Below the pieces are notes generated by a model. That model was not told the DNA's origin. It did not search any database and saw only the letters and a program-made list of their open reading frames with translations. A stretch of 64,000 bases of DNA, taken from NCBI GenBank assembly GCA_040719455.1, contig JBFDTN010000001.1, positions 1,769,501 to 1,833,500 on the forward strand. The letters run 5' to 3'. Below are positions 55,828 through 64,000 of the stretch, piece after piece. Source of the DNA: Streptococcus pneumoniae (GTDB lineage: Bacteria; Bacillota; Bacilli; Lactobacillales; Streptococcaceae). Both the position numbers and the translations under genes were made by a program. Within the stretch, counting starts at the first letter, position 1. Every line of letters starts with the position of its first letter.

Positions 55828-57132
55828 ATGTTTTTTAAATTATTAAAAGATGCCTTAAAAATTAAGCAAGTACGCTCAAAAATCTTCTTTACTCTATTCA
55901 TCATTTTTGTCTTTCGTATGGGGACAAACATCACTGTACCAGGGGTGAATGCAAAGAGTTTAGAAGCTCTAAGTGGGCTATCTTTCTTGAATATGTTAAG
56001 TCTTGTATCGGGAAATGCGATGAAAAATTTCTCAGTCTTTGCACTGGGAGTGAGTCCCTACATTACAGCTTCTATCGTTGTCCAGCTCTTGCAGATGGAT
56101 ATCGTACCGAAGTTTGTAGAGTGGGGCAAGCAAGGTGAGGTTGGCCGTAGAAAGCTCAATCAAGCAACTCGTTACATTGCTTTAATCCTAGCCTTTGTAC
56201 AATCGATTGGGATTACGGCTGGTTTTCATACGTTATCAAGTGCGAAATTAGTCGCAACTCCAAACTGGCAGACCTATTTGTTGATTGGCTCTATCTTGAC
56301 CACAGGTTCAATGATTGTGACATGGTTAGGTGAGCAAATTACAGATAAGGGATATGGAAATGGTGTTTCTATGATTATCTTTGCTGGGATTGTTTCTGCA
56401 ATTCCAGGCATGATTAAAGGAATCTATGAAGATTACTTTGTCAATGTCCCAAGTGATCGTATTAATTCTTCTATTATCTTTGTCAGCATTTTAGTGATTG
56501 CTGTCTTGTTGATTATTTATTTCACAACATTCGTGCAACAAGCAGAATACAAAATTCCAATCCAATATACAAAACGGGCACAAGGAGCACCTTCTAGTTC
56601 CTATCTTCCATTGAAGGTCAATCCAGCAGGAGTGATTCCTGTTATCTTTGCAAGTTCGATTACAGCTGCTCCAGCTGCTATCTTACAATTCTTGCGTTCA
56701 ACTGGACATGATGGACAATGGGTGCGGACTATTCAAGACTTATTTGCAACGACAACTCCAAGTGGAATTGCGATGTATGCACTCTTGATTATTCTATTTA
56801 CATTCTTTTATACATTTGTACAGATTAATCCTGAAAAAACAGCGGAAAATCTTCAAAAGAGTGGTGCGTATATCCATGGCGTTCGTCCTGGTAAGGGAAC
56901 TGAGGAGTATATGTCGAAACTCCTTCGTCGCTTAGCGACAGTAGGATCTCTTTTCCTAGGTTTTATTTCGATTTTACCGATTGTCGCAAAAGATGTCTTT
57001 GGATTATCAGATGCGATTGCTCTTGGTGGTACTAGTCTTTTGATTATTATCTCAACAGGTATTGAAGGAATGAAACAACTAGAAGGCTATCTCCTAAAAC
57101 GGAAATACACTGGTTTTATGGAAGCAGAGTAA
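55828..57132 (+). CDS. secY: Protein translocase subunit SecY
   Basis: A 434-residue, ten-helix channel protein of the general secretion pathway. Typical segments are GTNITVPGVN, FSVFALGVSPYITASIVVQLLQMD (TM2), TVQINPEKTAENLQKSGAYIHGVRPG and GTSLLIIISTGIEG. It exports the signal-peptide proteins of this window. GAGAGGTG precedes the ATG. Confidence 0.98.
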   Translation: MFFKLLKDALKIKQVRSKIFFTLFIIFVFRMGTNITVPGVNAKSLEALSGLSFLNMLSLVSGNAMKNFSVFALGVSPYITASIVVQLLQMDIVPKFVEWGKQGEVGRRKLNQATRYIALILAFVQSIGITAGFHTLSSAKLVATPNWQTYLLIGSILTTGSMIVTWLGEQITDKGYGNGVSMIIFAGIVSAIPGMIKGIYEDYFVNVPSDRINSSIIFVSILVIAVLLIIYFTTFVQQAEYKIPIQYTKRAQGAPSSSYLPLKVNPAGVIPVIFASSITAAPAAILQFLRSTGHDGQWVRTIQDLFATTTPSGIAMYALLIILFTFFYTFVQINPEKTAENLQKSGAYIHGVRPGKGTEEYMSKLLRRLATVGSLFLGFISILPIVAKDVFGLSDAIALGGTSLLIIISTGIEGMKQLEGYLLKRKYTGFMEAE

Positions 57133-57153
57133 ATAAATGTGAAATAGCAGTGC

Positions 57154-57178
57154 TGTGGATTCACGAGAATCCCAGCCT
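57154..57178 (+). promoter_or_regulatory. Hairpin after secY
   Basis: CTG-GGATTC/GAATCC-CAG stem with loop ACGA and one mismatch. No T-tract. Confidence 0.5.
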
Positions 57179-57180
57179 TC

Positions 57181-57237
57181 TATTTTGTTTTTAAAGAAAT
57201 TTATTCTATACGAATAGGTTTCTTTAAAAACAAAATA
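57181..57237 (+). promoter_or_regulatory. Long hairpin immediately before the adk ribosome site
   Basis: A perfect 19-bp stem, TATTTTGTTTTTAAAGAAA (57181-57199) with its complement at 57219-57237, with an inner TATTC/GAATA helix. It ends directly at AAGGAG of adk, so it could hide or expose that site, or be cut by RNase III. Confidence 0.7.
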
Positions 57238-57249
57238 AGGAGAACAATC

Positions 57250-57891
57250 ATGAATCTTTTGATTATGGGTTTGCCAGGTGCTGGTAAAGGAACTCAAGCA
57301 GCTAAAATTGTTGAACAATTCAATGTTGCTCATATCTCAACTGGAGATATGTTCCGTGCAGCTATGGCGAACCAAACAGAGATGGGTGTACTTGCCAAGT
57401 CTTATATTGACAAGGGTGAACTCGTACCAGATGAAGTGACAAATGGTATTGTGAAAGAGCGTTTAGCTCAAGATGATATCAAAGAACACGGTTTCTTGCT
57501 AGATGGTTACCCACGTACGATTGATCAGGCACACGCTTTAGATGAAACACTAGCTAGCCTTGGTATTGACCTTGAAGGGGTTATCAATATTCAAGTGGAC
57601 CCAGCGAGTCTATTGGAGCGTTTGAGCGGTCGTATCATCCATAAAGAAACAGGTGAGACCTTCCATAAAGTCTTCAATCCACCAGCTGGGGATTATAATG
57701 AAGATGATTATTACCAACGAGAAGATGATAAGCCAGAGACTGTTAAACGTCGCTTGGATGTGAATATTGCACAAGGTGAGCCGATTATTGAACATTACCG
57801 TGCCAAAGGTCTAGTTCATGATATAGAAGGCAATCAAGAAATTGAGGCAGTCTTTGCAGATATCGAAAAAGTCCTTACAAAATTGCAATAA
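57250..57891 (+). CDS. adk: Adenylate kinase
   Basis: A 213-residue Adk (ATP + AMP to 2 ADP). P-loop [15 protein letters not shown] site [22 protein letters not shown], and a LID without the Cys zinc site ([16 protein letters not shown]). The usual place after secY. Confidence 0.97.
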   Translation: MNLLIMGLPGAGKGTQAAKIVEQFNVAHISTGDMFRAAMANQTEMGVLAKSYIDKGELVPDEVTNGIVKERLAQDDIKEHGFLLDGYPRTIDQAHALDETLASLGIDLEGVINIQVDPASLLERLSGRIIHKETGETFHKVFNPPAGDYNEDDYYQREDDKPETVKRRLDVNIAQGEPIIEHYRAKGLVHDIEGNQEIEAVFADIEKVLTKLQ

Positions 57892-58007
57892 AAGCGGTTT
57901 TCCTACTTGCATTAGTGGCAAAGTAGTGGTAAAATGAATTAGTCTGACTTATAATTGTTACCTCTGTATAGAGAGGTACGAATCGAAATTTAGGGAGGTA
58001 CTTTTGC

Positions 58008-58226
58008 GTGGCAAAAGACGATGTGATTGAAGTAGAAGGTAAGGTAGTCGATACCATGCCAAATGCTATGTTTACGGTTGAACTTGAAAATGGACATCAG
58101 ATTTTAGCAACAGTTTCTGGTAAAATTCGTAAAAACTATATTCGTATTTTAGCGGGAGATCGTGTTACTGTGGAAATGAGTCCATACGACTTGACACGTG
58201 GACGTATCACTTACCGCTTTAAATAG
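58008..58226 (+). CDS. infA: Translation initiation factor IF-1
   Basis: 72 residues from a GTG start ([30 protein letters not shown]). OB-fold factor binding the 30S A site. GGGAGG precedes it, behind a small ACCTCT/AGAGGT hairpin at 57960-57976. I see no promoter strong enough to call in the 116-base gap. Confidence 0.97.
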   Translation: MAKDDVIEVEGKVVDTMPNAMFTVELENGHQILATVSGKIRKNYIRILAGDRVTVEMSPYDLTRGRITYRFK

Positions 58227-58250
58227 TCGAAAAAATTGGAGGGATAAGAA

Positions 58251-58367
58251 ATGAAAGTAAGACCATCGGTCAAACCAATTTGCGAATACTGCAAAGTTAT
58301 TCGTCGTAATGGTCGTGTTATGGTAATTTGCCCAGCAAATCCAAAACACAAACAACGTCAAGGATAA
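58251..58367 (+). CDS. rpmJ: 50S ribosomal protein L36
   Basis: A 38-residue protein ([19 protein letters not shown], ending KHKQRQG) with zinc ligands in CEYC and [13 protein letters not shown] precedes the ATG. The usual place between infA and rpsM. Confidence 0.97.
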
Positions 58368-58384
58368 TTTAGAAAGGAGAAAAC

Positions 58385-58750
58385 ATGGCTCGTATTGCTG
58401 GAGTTGACATTCCAAATGACAAACGTGTAGTCGTATCACTTACTTATGTGTACGGTATCGGTCTTCCAACTTCTAAGAAAATTCTTGCAGCAGCAGGAAT
58501 CTCAGAAGATATTCGTGTAAAAGATTTGACATCTGATCAAGAAGACGCTATTCGTCGTGAAGTAGATGCAATCAAAGTTGAAGGTGACCTTCGTCGTGAA
58601 GTAAACTTGAACATCAAACGTTTGATGGAAATCGGTTCATACCGTGGTATTCGTCACCGTCGTGGACTTCCTGTCCGTGGACAAAATACCAAAAATAACG
58701 CTCGCACTCGTAAAGGTAAAGCTGTTGCGATTGCAGGTAAGAAAAAATAA
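58385..58750 (+). CDS. rpsM: 30S ribosomal protein S13
   Basis: 121 residues ([26 protein letters not shown], ending in a basic tail [15 protein letters not shown]). Contacts the P-site tRNA and L5. Confidence 0.98.
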   Translation: MARIAGVDIPNDKRVVVSLTYVYGIGLPTSKKILAAAGISEDIRVKDLTSDQEDAIRREVDAIKVEGDLRREVNLNIKRLMEIGSYRGIRHRRGLPVRGQNTKNNARTRKGKAVAIAGKKK

Positions 58751-58767
58751 AATAGGAGGTAAAAAAA

Positions 58768-59151
58768 TTGGCTAAACCAACACGTAAACGTCGTGTGAAA
58801 AAGAATATCGAATCTGGTATCGCTCATATTCACGCTACATTTAATAACACTATTGTTATGATTACTGATGTGCATGGTAATGCAATTGCTTGGTCATCAG
58901 CTGGTGCCCTTGGTTTCAAAGGTTCTCGTAAATCTACACCATTTGCGGCTCAAATGGCATCTGAAGCAGCTGCTAAATCAGCACAAGAACACGGTCTTAA
59001 ATCAGTTGAAGTTACTGTAAAAGGTCCAGGTTCAGGTCGTGAGTCTGCTATTCGTGCTCTTGCTGCCGCTGGTCTTGAAGTAACAGCAATTCGTGATGTG
59101 ACTCCTGTGCCACACAATGGTGCTCGTCCTCCAAAACGTCGCCGTGTATAA
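58768..59151 (+). CDS. rpsK: 30S ribosomal protein S11
   Basis: 127 residues from a TTG start behind TAGGAGG ([28 protein letters not shown], ending [15 protein letters not shown]). The rare TTG is supported by spacing and the family N-terminus. Confidence 0.97.
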
Positions 59152-59194
59152 TTCAGAATCTTACACTGCTTTTCGTTTAAGAGGGAGTAACTAA

Positions 59195-60133
59195 ATGATT
59201 GAGTTTGAAAAACCAAATATAACAAAAATTGATGAAAATAAAGATTATGGCATGTTTGTAGTAGAACCACTTGAACGTGGTTATGGTACAACGCTTGGAA
59301 ACTCTCTTCGTCGTGTCCTTCTTGCTTCCCTACCAGGAGCAGCCGTGACTTCTATCAATATTGAAGGAGTCCTACACGAATTTGATACAGTTCCAGGTGT
59401 CCGTGAAGACGTGATGCAAATTATTTTGAACGTTAAGGGCATTGCTGTTAAATCTTACGTCGATGACGAAAAGACAATTGAACTTGATGTTGAAGGCCCA
59501 GCAGAAATCACTGCCGGAGATATTTTGACAGATAGCGATATTGAAATTGTAAACCCTGATCATTATCTCTTTACTATTAGCGAAGGAGCACGCTTTAAAG
59601 CAGTCATGACAGTCAATACTGGTCGTGGTTATGTTCCAGCAGATGAAAATAAAGCAGATGATGCACCAGTGGGAACACTTGCGGTAGATGCAATCTATAC
59701 GCCAGTGAAAAAAGTTAATTACCAAGTTGAGCCAGCTCGTGTTGGTAGCAATGATGGTTTTGACAAACTAACCCTTGAAATCATGACTGACGGGACAATT
59801 ATCCCTGAGGATGCTCTAGGACTTTCTGCGCGTATTTTGACAGAACATTTGGATCTCTTTACAGACTTGACAGAAGTAGCAAAAGCGACTGATGTGATGA
59901 AAGAGGTTGATAAGTCATCAGATGATCGTATCTTAGATCGCACGATTGAAGAATTGGATCTATCTGTTCGCTCATACAACTGTTTGAAACGTGCCGGAAT
60001 CAACACTGTCTTTGATTTGACAGAAAAATCTGAGCCTGAAATGATGAAAGTAAGAAATCTAGGTCGTAAGAGTCTTGAAGAAGTCAAAGTTAAATTGGCG
60101 GATCTTGGCCTTGGACTAAAAAACGATAAATAA
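59195..60133 (+). CDS. rpoA: RNA polymerase alpha subunit
   Basis: 312 residues. N-terminal assembly domain ([20 protein letters not shown]), linker, and C-terminal DNA-binding domain ([41 protein letters not shown]) that contacts UP elements and regulators. Confidence 0.98.
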   Translation: MIEFEKPNITKIDENKDYGMFVVEPLERGYGTTLGNSLRRVLLASLPGAAVTSINIEGVLHEFDTVPGVREDVMQIILNVKGIAVKSYVDDEKTIELDVEGPAEITAGDILTDSDIEIVNPDHYLFTISEGARFKAVMTVNTGRGYVPADENKADDAPVGTLAVDAIYTPVKKVNYQVEPARVGSNDGFDKLTLEIMTDGTIIPEDALGLSARILTEHLDLFTDLTEVAKATDVMKEVDKSSDDRILDRTIEELDLSVRSYNCLKRAGINTVFDLTEKSEPEMMKVRNLGRKSLEEVKVKLADLGLGLKNDK

Positions 60134-60144
60134 AGGAGGAATAC

Positions 60145-60531
60145 ATGGCTTACCGTAAACTAGGACGTACTAGCTCACAACGTAAAGCAATGCTTCGCGA
60201 TTTGACTACGGATTTGATTATCAACGAATCTATCGTAACAACTGAAGCTCGTGCGAAAGAAATCCGTAAAACCGTTGAAAAAATGATCACTCTAGGTAAA
60301 CGTGGTGATTTGCATGCTCGTCGTCAAGCAGCAGCGTTTGTACGTAACGAAATTGCATCAGAAAACTACGATGAAGCAGCTGATAAATACACATCAACAA
60401 CTGCTCTTCAAAAATTGTTCTCTGAATTAGCGCCTCGTTATGCAGAGCGTAACGGTGGATACACTCGTATCCTTAAAACAGAACCACGTCGTGGTGATGC
60501 TGCCCCAATGGCAATCATTGAACTTGTATAA
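60145..60531 (+). CDS. rplQ: 50S ribosomal protein L17
   Basis: 128 residues ([25 protein letters not shown], ending [15 protein letters not shown]). Last gene of the block, followed by a structured RNA and a terminator. Confidence 0.98.
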   Translation: MAYRKLGRTSSQRKAMLRDLTTDLIINESIVTTEARAKEIRKTVEKMITLGKRGDLHARRQAAAFVRNEIASENYDEAADKYTSTTALQKLFSELAPRYAERNGGYTRILKTEPRRGDAAPMAIIELV

Positions 60532-60545
60532 GATCATCAATTTTG

Positions 60546-60633
60546 TTGAGTGTTATGATGATGGAATGTTGTGGCATTCTTAGTCTAGCTCTGGTCTACC
60601 GCTGGGGGAACCCAGCGGGAACACTCATCATAA
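60546..60633 (+). ncRNA. Structured RNA after rplQ, L17 downstream element-like
   Basis: GAGTGTT and AACACTC close a multistem fold that holds GAATG/CATTC, a middle stem, and CCGCTGGG/CCCAGCGG with a GGAA loop. Position and layout fit the Lactobacillales motif known as the L17 downstream element. Role unknown; part of the rplQ 3' UTR. Confidence 0.6.
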
Positions 60634-60643
60634 AGATCACAAG

Positions 60644-60702
60644 CAGACGCTTGTTTACGAAATTGCTTTTAAGAAAAACAATTTCGTAAGCAGGCGTTTT
60701 TA
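60644..60702 (+). terminator. Terminator of the ribosomal block
   Basis: ACGCTTG-TTTACGAAATTG / CAATTTCGTAA-GCAGGCGT stem followed by TTTTTA. The ISL3-type element is inserted directly after its T-tract. Confidence 0.85.
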
Positions 60703-62119
60703 GGGCACTTTGTCAACTGTAGTGGGTAGATGAGAATCTAAACCCTAGAGAGGATCTTATTGTTCCTCTCTTTTTTGATGTTTAAGGTGATGAGAATTTT
60801 AGTTTTAAAGTTACTAAAATTTCTAAAACCAAAAGCTTGTCGTTTGATGTCTTTGATAAGTTTGTTGGTAGCTTCTAGCTTAGCATTAGAATAGGGAGGC
60901 TCTAAAGCATTCCTAATATATTTCTTGTATCGTAGAAAAGTCTTGAAGACTTTCTTAAAAGGTGGATTAACAAGCTTTATAGTATCTTCCATAAGTGAAA
61001 AAAAGTGAAGGCTATTCTTTTCTTGAAAGTGGAATAAGAGGAGCTGATAGAGGTCGTAATAGAATTGAAATTCATCTGAGAATTTAAGCGCTATATCTAC
61101 GATTTCTTTAGGTGTTCTCGTTTCACGTAGTGTCCGCGAATAGAAGAGTTTATCAGAGAGCTTGCGGCTGTCTTTGTGGAGTATTCGCCAGTGATTCTTC
61201 AAGATACGGTAAGGTAATGACTGCTTATCAAACTGCTTCATAATGGCGATTCTAGTTGCCATCATGGCACGATTGAGATGTTGGATGATATGGAAGCGAT
61301 CGAGGACAATTTTGGCATTAGGAAAGAGCAGCTTGATGATGGGAATGTAAGCTCCCGACATGTCTAGGGTGACGACTTTAACATCCTTTCTAGCTTCTTT
61401 AGAATATTTATAGAAATAGTTTTTGATGGTAGTTTGCCGATTATTCTCAAGGATAGCAATGATCTTTTTCGTCTTGTAATCCTGAGCAATGAAGGCTAGT
61501 TTTCCCTTGTTTCTAGAGAATTCATCCCAAGATAGGATATCAGGAAGTCTTGAGTAGTCTTCTTTGAAGGAGAATTTAGTCAGCTTTCGCTGTACGGTAG
61601 AGACAGACACGTGGTTCTTCTTAGTGATATCAGAGTTCGTTAGTCTTTCCGTATGTAGTTGAGTGATTTTGTCCCAGATAGGTTGAGAAATTTGATGATG
61701 TTTCTTGACGAGAGGCGTTTGAGCTACGGATACACGTAGACAACACTTGCATTTAAAGCGTCGTTTTCTAAGTTTTAGAAGAGTAGGAAATCCTTGAAGA
61801 TCAAGAATAGGAATCGAGTATTCTCGTTGGAAGTCATACTTTATCATTTTTCCCTGGCAGTGAGGACAAGAAGGAGAAGGATAATCTAAGGTTGCTTGAA
61901 GGAGGATATGGGATTTAATCTTGTAAGCAGAAGTGATCGTGATATTTTTATCTTTTATTCCGATAAGATTTGTGGTATTATTAAGTCGTTCCATATGATT
62001 CTTTCTAATGAGTAGTTTGGTTGCTTTTCATGATAGATTATATGGGACTTTTTTTCTACACTGAAAAAGCCCTGTAATCTCTTCAGTGGGAGTTACCCAC
62101 TACAGAAATTATAGAACCC
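60703..62119 (-). mobile_element. Intact ISL3-family element with target duplication
   Basis: About 1.42 kb. The ends are GGCACTTTGTCAACTGTAGTGGG and the complement of GGTTCTATAATTTCTGTAGTGGG. CGTTTTTAG occurs on both sides (60695-60703 and 62119-62127), giving an 8-bp target duplication with one ambiguous base, so insertion is recent. It lies between the rplQ terminator and the promoter of the next gene. Confidence 0.92.
60738..61994 (-). CDS. ISL3-family transposase
   Basis: A 418-residue transposase with an N-terminal zinc-binding region (CPHCQGK, CKCCLR at about residues 38-80), an HTH (LTNSDITKKNHVSVSTVQRKL) and a DDE-type catalytic domain (LSWDEFSRNKGK, LDMSGAYIPIIKLLFPNAKIVLDRFH, ...LEPPYSNAKLEATNKLIKDIKRQAFGFRNF). 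It is uninterrupted and probably active, in contrast to the broken copy at 5166-7172. Confidence 0.95.
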   Translation of the reverse strand: MERLNNTTNLIGIKDKNITITSAYKIKSHILLQATLDYPSPSCPHCQGKMIKYDFQREYSIPILDLQGFPTLLKLRKRRFKCKCCLRVSVAQTPLVKKHHQISQPIWDKITQLHTERLTNSDITKKNHVSVSTVQRKLTKFSFKEDYSRLPDILSWDEFSRNKGKLAFIAQDYKTKKIIAILENNRQTTIKNYFYKYSKEARKDVKVVTLDMSGAYIPIIKLLFPNAKIVLDRFHIIQHLNRAMMATRIAIMKQFDKQSLPYRILKNHWRILHKDSRKLSDKLFYSRTLRETRTPKEIVDIALKFSDEFQFYYDLYQLLLFHFQEKNSLHFFSLMEDTIKLVNPPFKKVFKTFLRYKKYIRNALEPPYSNAKLEATNKLIKDIKRQAFGFRNFSNFKTKILITLNIKKERNNKILSRV

Positions 62120-62167
62120 GTTTTTAGCTATCCAAAAGGAAAAATGCTAGTCTACTACAATTATATT

Positions 62168-62176
62168 TGCTATAAT
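62168..62176 (+). promoter_or_regulatory. Extended -10 promoter of the glutamate-cysteine ligase-like gene
   Basis: TGCTATAAT, 28 bases before the ATG at 62204 and about 50 bases after the ISL3 end. The -35 region, partly near the IS junction, is weak. Confidence 0.6.
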
Positions 62177-62203
62177 ATAAAAAATGAGTTTTTGGAGCAA
62201 TCT

Positions 62204-63520
62204 ATGGAGAGATCACTGGAATTATTATATCAGCGCTATACAGAAGCATTGAAGGAAGAAACAGAGCTATTTATCGGTATTGAATTAGAATTTCCTATTG
62301 TTAATTGTAAAGGTCAAGCTACGGATATCCGAGTAAGTCAGCAGTTGATGGGATTTTTAGCAGAAACACTGAATTTTGTGATTGAAAAAAGAGATCGACA
62401 AGGAAATCCGATTCAGCTTTCCTGCCCAAAAACAGGAGATTGCTTATTGTTTGAAGTATCTTATAATATTTTAGAATTTGCATTTGGAAAAGCAAAAGTT
62501 ATTCAGGAAGTTGAAGAACGTTTTGAACAGTACCTCAAGATTATACAGTCGTATTTACGCTCGTATGAGCACGAATTGCAAGGCTGGGGAATTCATCCTC
62601 AGTGGCAGCAAAATGACAATCGTCCGGTGTCCTCGCCTCGTTACGAGATGCTGATGCATTATTTAGCATTATCGAAGTCTCTAGATAACCCTTTTCTTCA
62701 TCCTTATCCTCAATACGGAGCATTCATTTGTGGCAGTCAGGTTCAATTGGATGTCACAAAAACAAATTATCTCAGAGTTATAAATGCGTTTAACCAGATT
62801 GAGCCAGCAAAAGCCTTTTTGTTTGCCAATTCTACTTTTGAGCCTTCAGAATGGACGACAAATGTAGCACGTGATCTGTTTTGGGAAGAGTCTATGCATG
62901 GTATTTTCTCTGAAAATGTTGGTGTCTTTCCTTATGATTTTCAAACAGAGAGTGAATTTTTTGATTATCTGAATCAATCAGCTATTTTTACAGCGCATCG
63001 AGATGGTGAAAGCTACTATTTTTACCCAATTCAGGTAAAAGATTATTTGAAGCAAGATAAAATAGAAGCTTTTAGCCTAACAGGTCAGAAGACTTTGATT
63101 AAGCCCTCTGAGAAGGATTTTTCAACGCATCGGAGTTACCAGTATCAAGACTTAACAACGCGAGGCACAGTTGAATTTCGCAGTGTTTGTACGCAAAATT
63201 TTGAGCTGACTTTTTCTTCTGCCGCTTTTCATCTTGGATTATTAGTCGAATTAGAGAAATTAGAAAGCTTATTGCGAGAGTCTTTCTTTTTCCAAAGATA
63301 TGGAAGAGAGTATCGACAGTTACGCCGTAAGTTTGCCCAACCATTAGACGTGGAGGAACAGAAAGCCATTGTTCAATTTTCCAAAGAATTGTTGCAATTA
63401 AGTAGAAAAGGATTGGAGCAGAGACATCAAGGAGAAGAAATGTATTTATATCCTTTATTTGATCAAGTAGGATCTAAATTTGAAGGAGTACTGTATAATA
63501 TTGTTGCTTTTAGAAAGTGA
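62204..63520 (+). CDS. Glutamate-cysteine ligase-like protein
   Basis: A 438-residue protein of the GCS2-type gamma-glutamylcysteine synthetase fold. The metal/ATP site FIGIELEFPIVN is near residue 25, SYNILEFAFG follows, and RGTVEFRSVCTQ lies toward the C-terminus. It lacks the ATP-grasp half that gives GshF its glutathione synthetase activity, so alone it could make gamma-glutamylcysteine or another gamma-glutamyl compound. I start at the ATG at 62204 behind TTGGAG; the frame from 62144 would include the promoter. Exact substrate uncertain. Confidence 0.8.
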   Translation: MERSLELLYQRYTEALKEETELFIGIELEFPIVNCKGQATDIRVSQQLMGFLAETLNFVIEKRDRQGNPIQLSCPKTGDCLLFEVSYNILEFAFGKAKVIQEVEERFEQYLKIIQSYLRSYEHELQGWGIHPQWQQNDNRPVSSPRYEMLMHYLALSKSLDNPFLHPYPQYGAFICGSQVQLDVTKTNYLRVINAFNQIEPAKAFLFANSTFEPSEWTTNVARDLFWEESMHGIFSENVGVFPYDFQTESEFFDYLNQSAIFTAHRDGESYYFYPIQVKDYLKQDKIEAFSLTGQKTLIKPSEKDFSTHRSYQYQDLTTRGTVEFRSVCTQNFELTFSSAAFHLGLLVELEKLESLLRESFFFQRYGREYRQLRRKFAQPLDVEEQKAIVQFSKELLQLSRKGLEQRHQGEEMYLYPLFDQVGSKFEGVLYNIVAFRK

Positions 63521-63562
63521 ATTTTTTTCTTAAATACAACTGAAGAAGACCATAAAACTAGA

Positions 63563-63599
63563 AACCAGAACTTCTATCGATAGAAGTTCTGGTTTTTTA
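63563..63599 (+). terminator. Terminator of the ligase-like gene
   Basis: AACCAGAACTTCTAT/ATAGAAGTTCTGGTT stem followed by TTTT. From there to 63743 I see nothing else. Confidence 0.9.
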
Positions 63600-63743
63600 G
63601 TAGTCAGGAATTTTTAGGCTCAGATTCTTTTTTAAAGTCAGCATTATTATTGTCTCTACTTGTTTATGTATGAAATATGATGTATTTGAATGGAAACAAT
63701 AAGAAAAAGACAGTTGGATATCCATCTGCCTTTCTTAATGTTA

Positions 63744-63815
63744 TAGTCCGTACGGGATTCGAACCCGTGTTACCGCCGTGAAAAGGCGGTGTCTTAACCC
63801 CTTGACCAACGGACC
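63744..63815 (-). tRNA. tRNA-Glu (TTC)
   Basis: A 72-base cloverleaf on the minus strand. Acceptor GGTCCGT/ACGGACT, anticodon stem CCGCC/GGCGG with loop TTTTCAC giving anticodon TTC, and T-arm GGGTTCGAATCCC. CCA is not encoded. Upstream on the same strand a TTGACT (63849-63854) and TATTAT (63826-63831) promoter with a 17-base spacer is seen. Confidence 0.97.
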
Positions 63816-63825
63816 ATGTATGTAT

Positions 63826-63854
63826 ATAATACCGTAAAAACTATTAGAAGTCAA
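63826..63854 (-). promoter_or_regulatory. Promoter of tRNA-Glu
   Basis: On the minus strand -35 TTGACT and -10 TATTAT are 17 bases apart and about 11 bases before the tRNA. Confidence 0.75.
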
Positions 63855-63904
63855 GCCCTAAAACTCTAAATGTGGAAGAAATTTATAATTTTTCTAAAAA
63901 TATA

Positions 63905-64000
63905 AGTTTTCCCCCGTTGTAAAATGAAGTGCAACAGAAAAAGACATGTTTATCTGATATACTAAAGTTGCGAAACAAAGTATAGAAAGATAGATAAACA
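63905..64000. other. Right edge, possible start of another element
   Basis: The last bases (CCCCGTTGTAAAATGAAGTGCAAC, a TATACT box near 63958 and AGATAGATAAACA) recall terminal sequence of streptococcal IS30-type elements, but this is a memory-based impression. No gene is complete here. Confidence 0.2.

Overview
The window is a low-GC Gram-positive chromosome segment, almost certainly Streptococcus. The evidence is a complete S10-spc-alpha ribosomal gene block in streptococcal order, LPXTG surface proteins with sortase, a SatABC-type sialic acid transporter, cre and Rex sites, and IS3, ISL3 and IS630 elements of streptococcal type. The gene order adhE / sialic acid cluster / polA / tgt / rpsJ reminds me of the sanguinis group; that is recollection only, and I cannot name the species.

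Layout. 1-4737: end of plsX, acpP, a class B-like sortase, then a Ptp / MORN-repeat / acyltransferase-SGNH operon that probably acts on the envelope. 4738-8460: a dispersed palindromic repeat, then three insertion sequences nested inside each other (IS3-type containing ISL3-type containing IS630-type). 8462-11393: adhE under a promoter with a cre site and several Rex half-sites. 11547-21312: a sialic acid catabolism cluster (AXE1-type esterase, nanE, ABC ATPase, satABC, YhcH-type anomerase, DUF624, nanA, ROK kinase). Together these import sialic acid, cleave it to ManNAc and pyruvate, phosphorylate ManNAc and epimerise it to GlcNAc-6-P. No sialidase and no dedicated regulator lie beside it.

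21313-35076: housekeeping and accessory genes: thrC, a MATE exporter, HAD hydrolases, a MarR/DUF1304 pair, an MsmK-like ATPase, an RpiR regulator divergent from a glucose-family PTS gene, polA, a CoA-binding protein and a small P-loop kinase. 35077-45460: two LPXTG-anchored surface proteins, with a DUF975 protein, a MITE-like inverted repeat, tgt and a damaged P-loop kinase gene between them. The second surface gene, a SEC10/PgrA-type protein, has a run of ten G in the -35/-10 spacer of its promoter. The run sits in the loop of a perfect 11-bp inverted repeat, so the promoter looks phase-variable.

45461-60700: the ribosomal block from rpsJ to rplQ, with secY, adk, infA, rpmJ and rpoA. Its two widest gaps (rpsN-rpsH and rpsH-rplF) hold three copies of one hairpin element whose stems covary while the internal loop is conserved, a candidate undescribed structured element. 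A three-stem RNA resembling the L17 downstream element follows rplQ. 60703-64000: an intact ISL3-type element with its target duplication, a stand-alone glutamate-cysteine ligase-like gene and tRNA-Glu on the minus strand.

The items most worth following up are the poly-G promoter, the three covarying hairpins in the spc operon, the triple-nested IS, and the hairpin repeats after satC.
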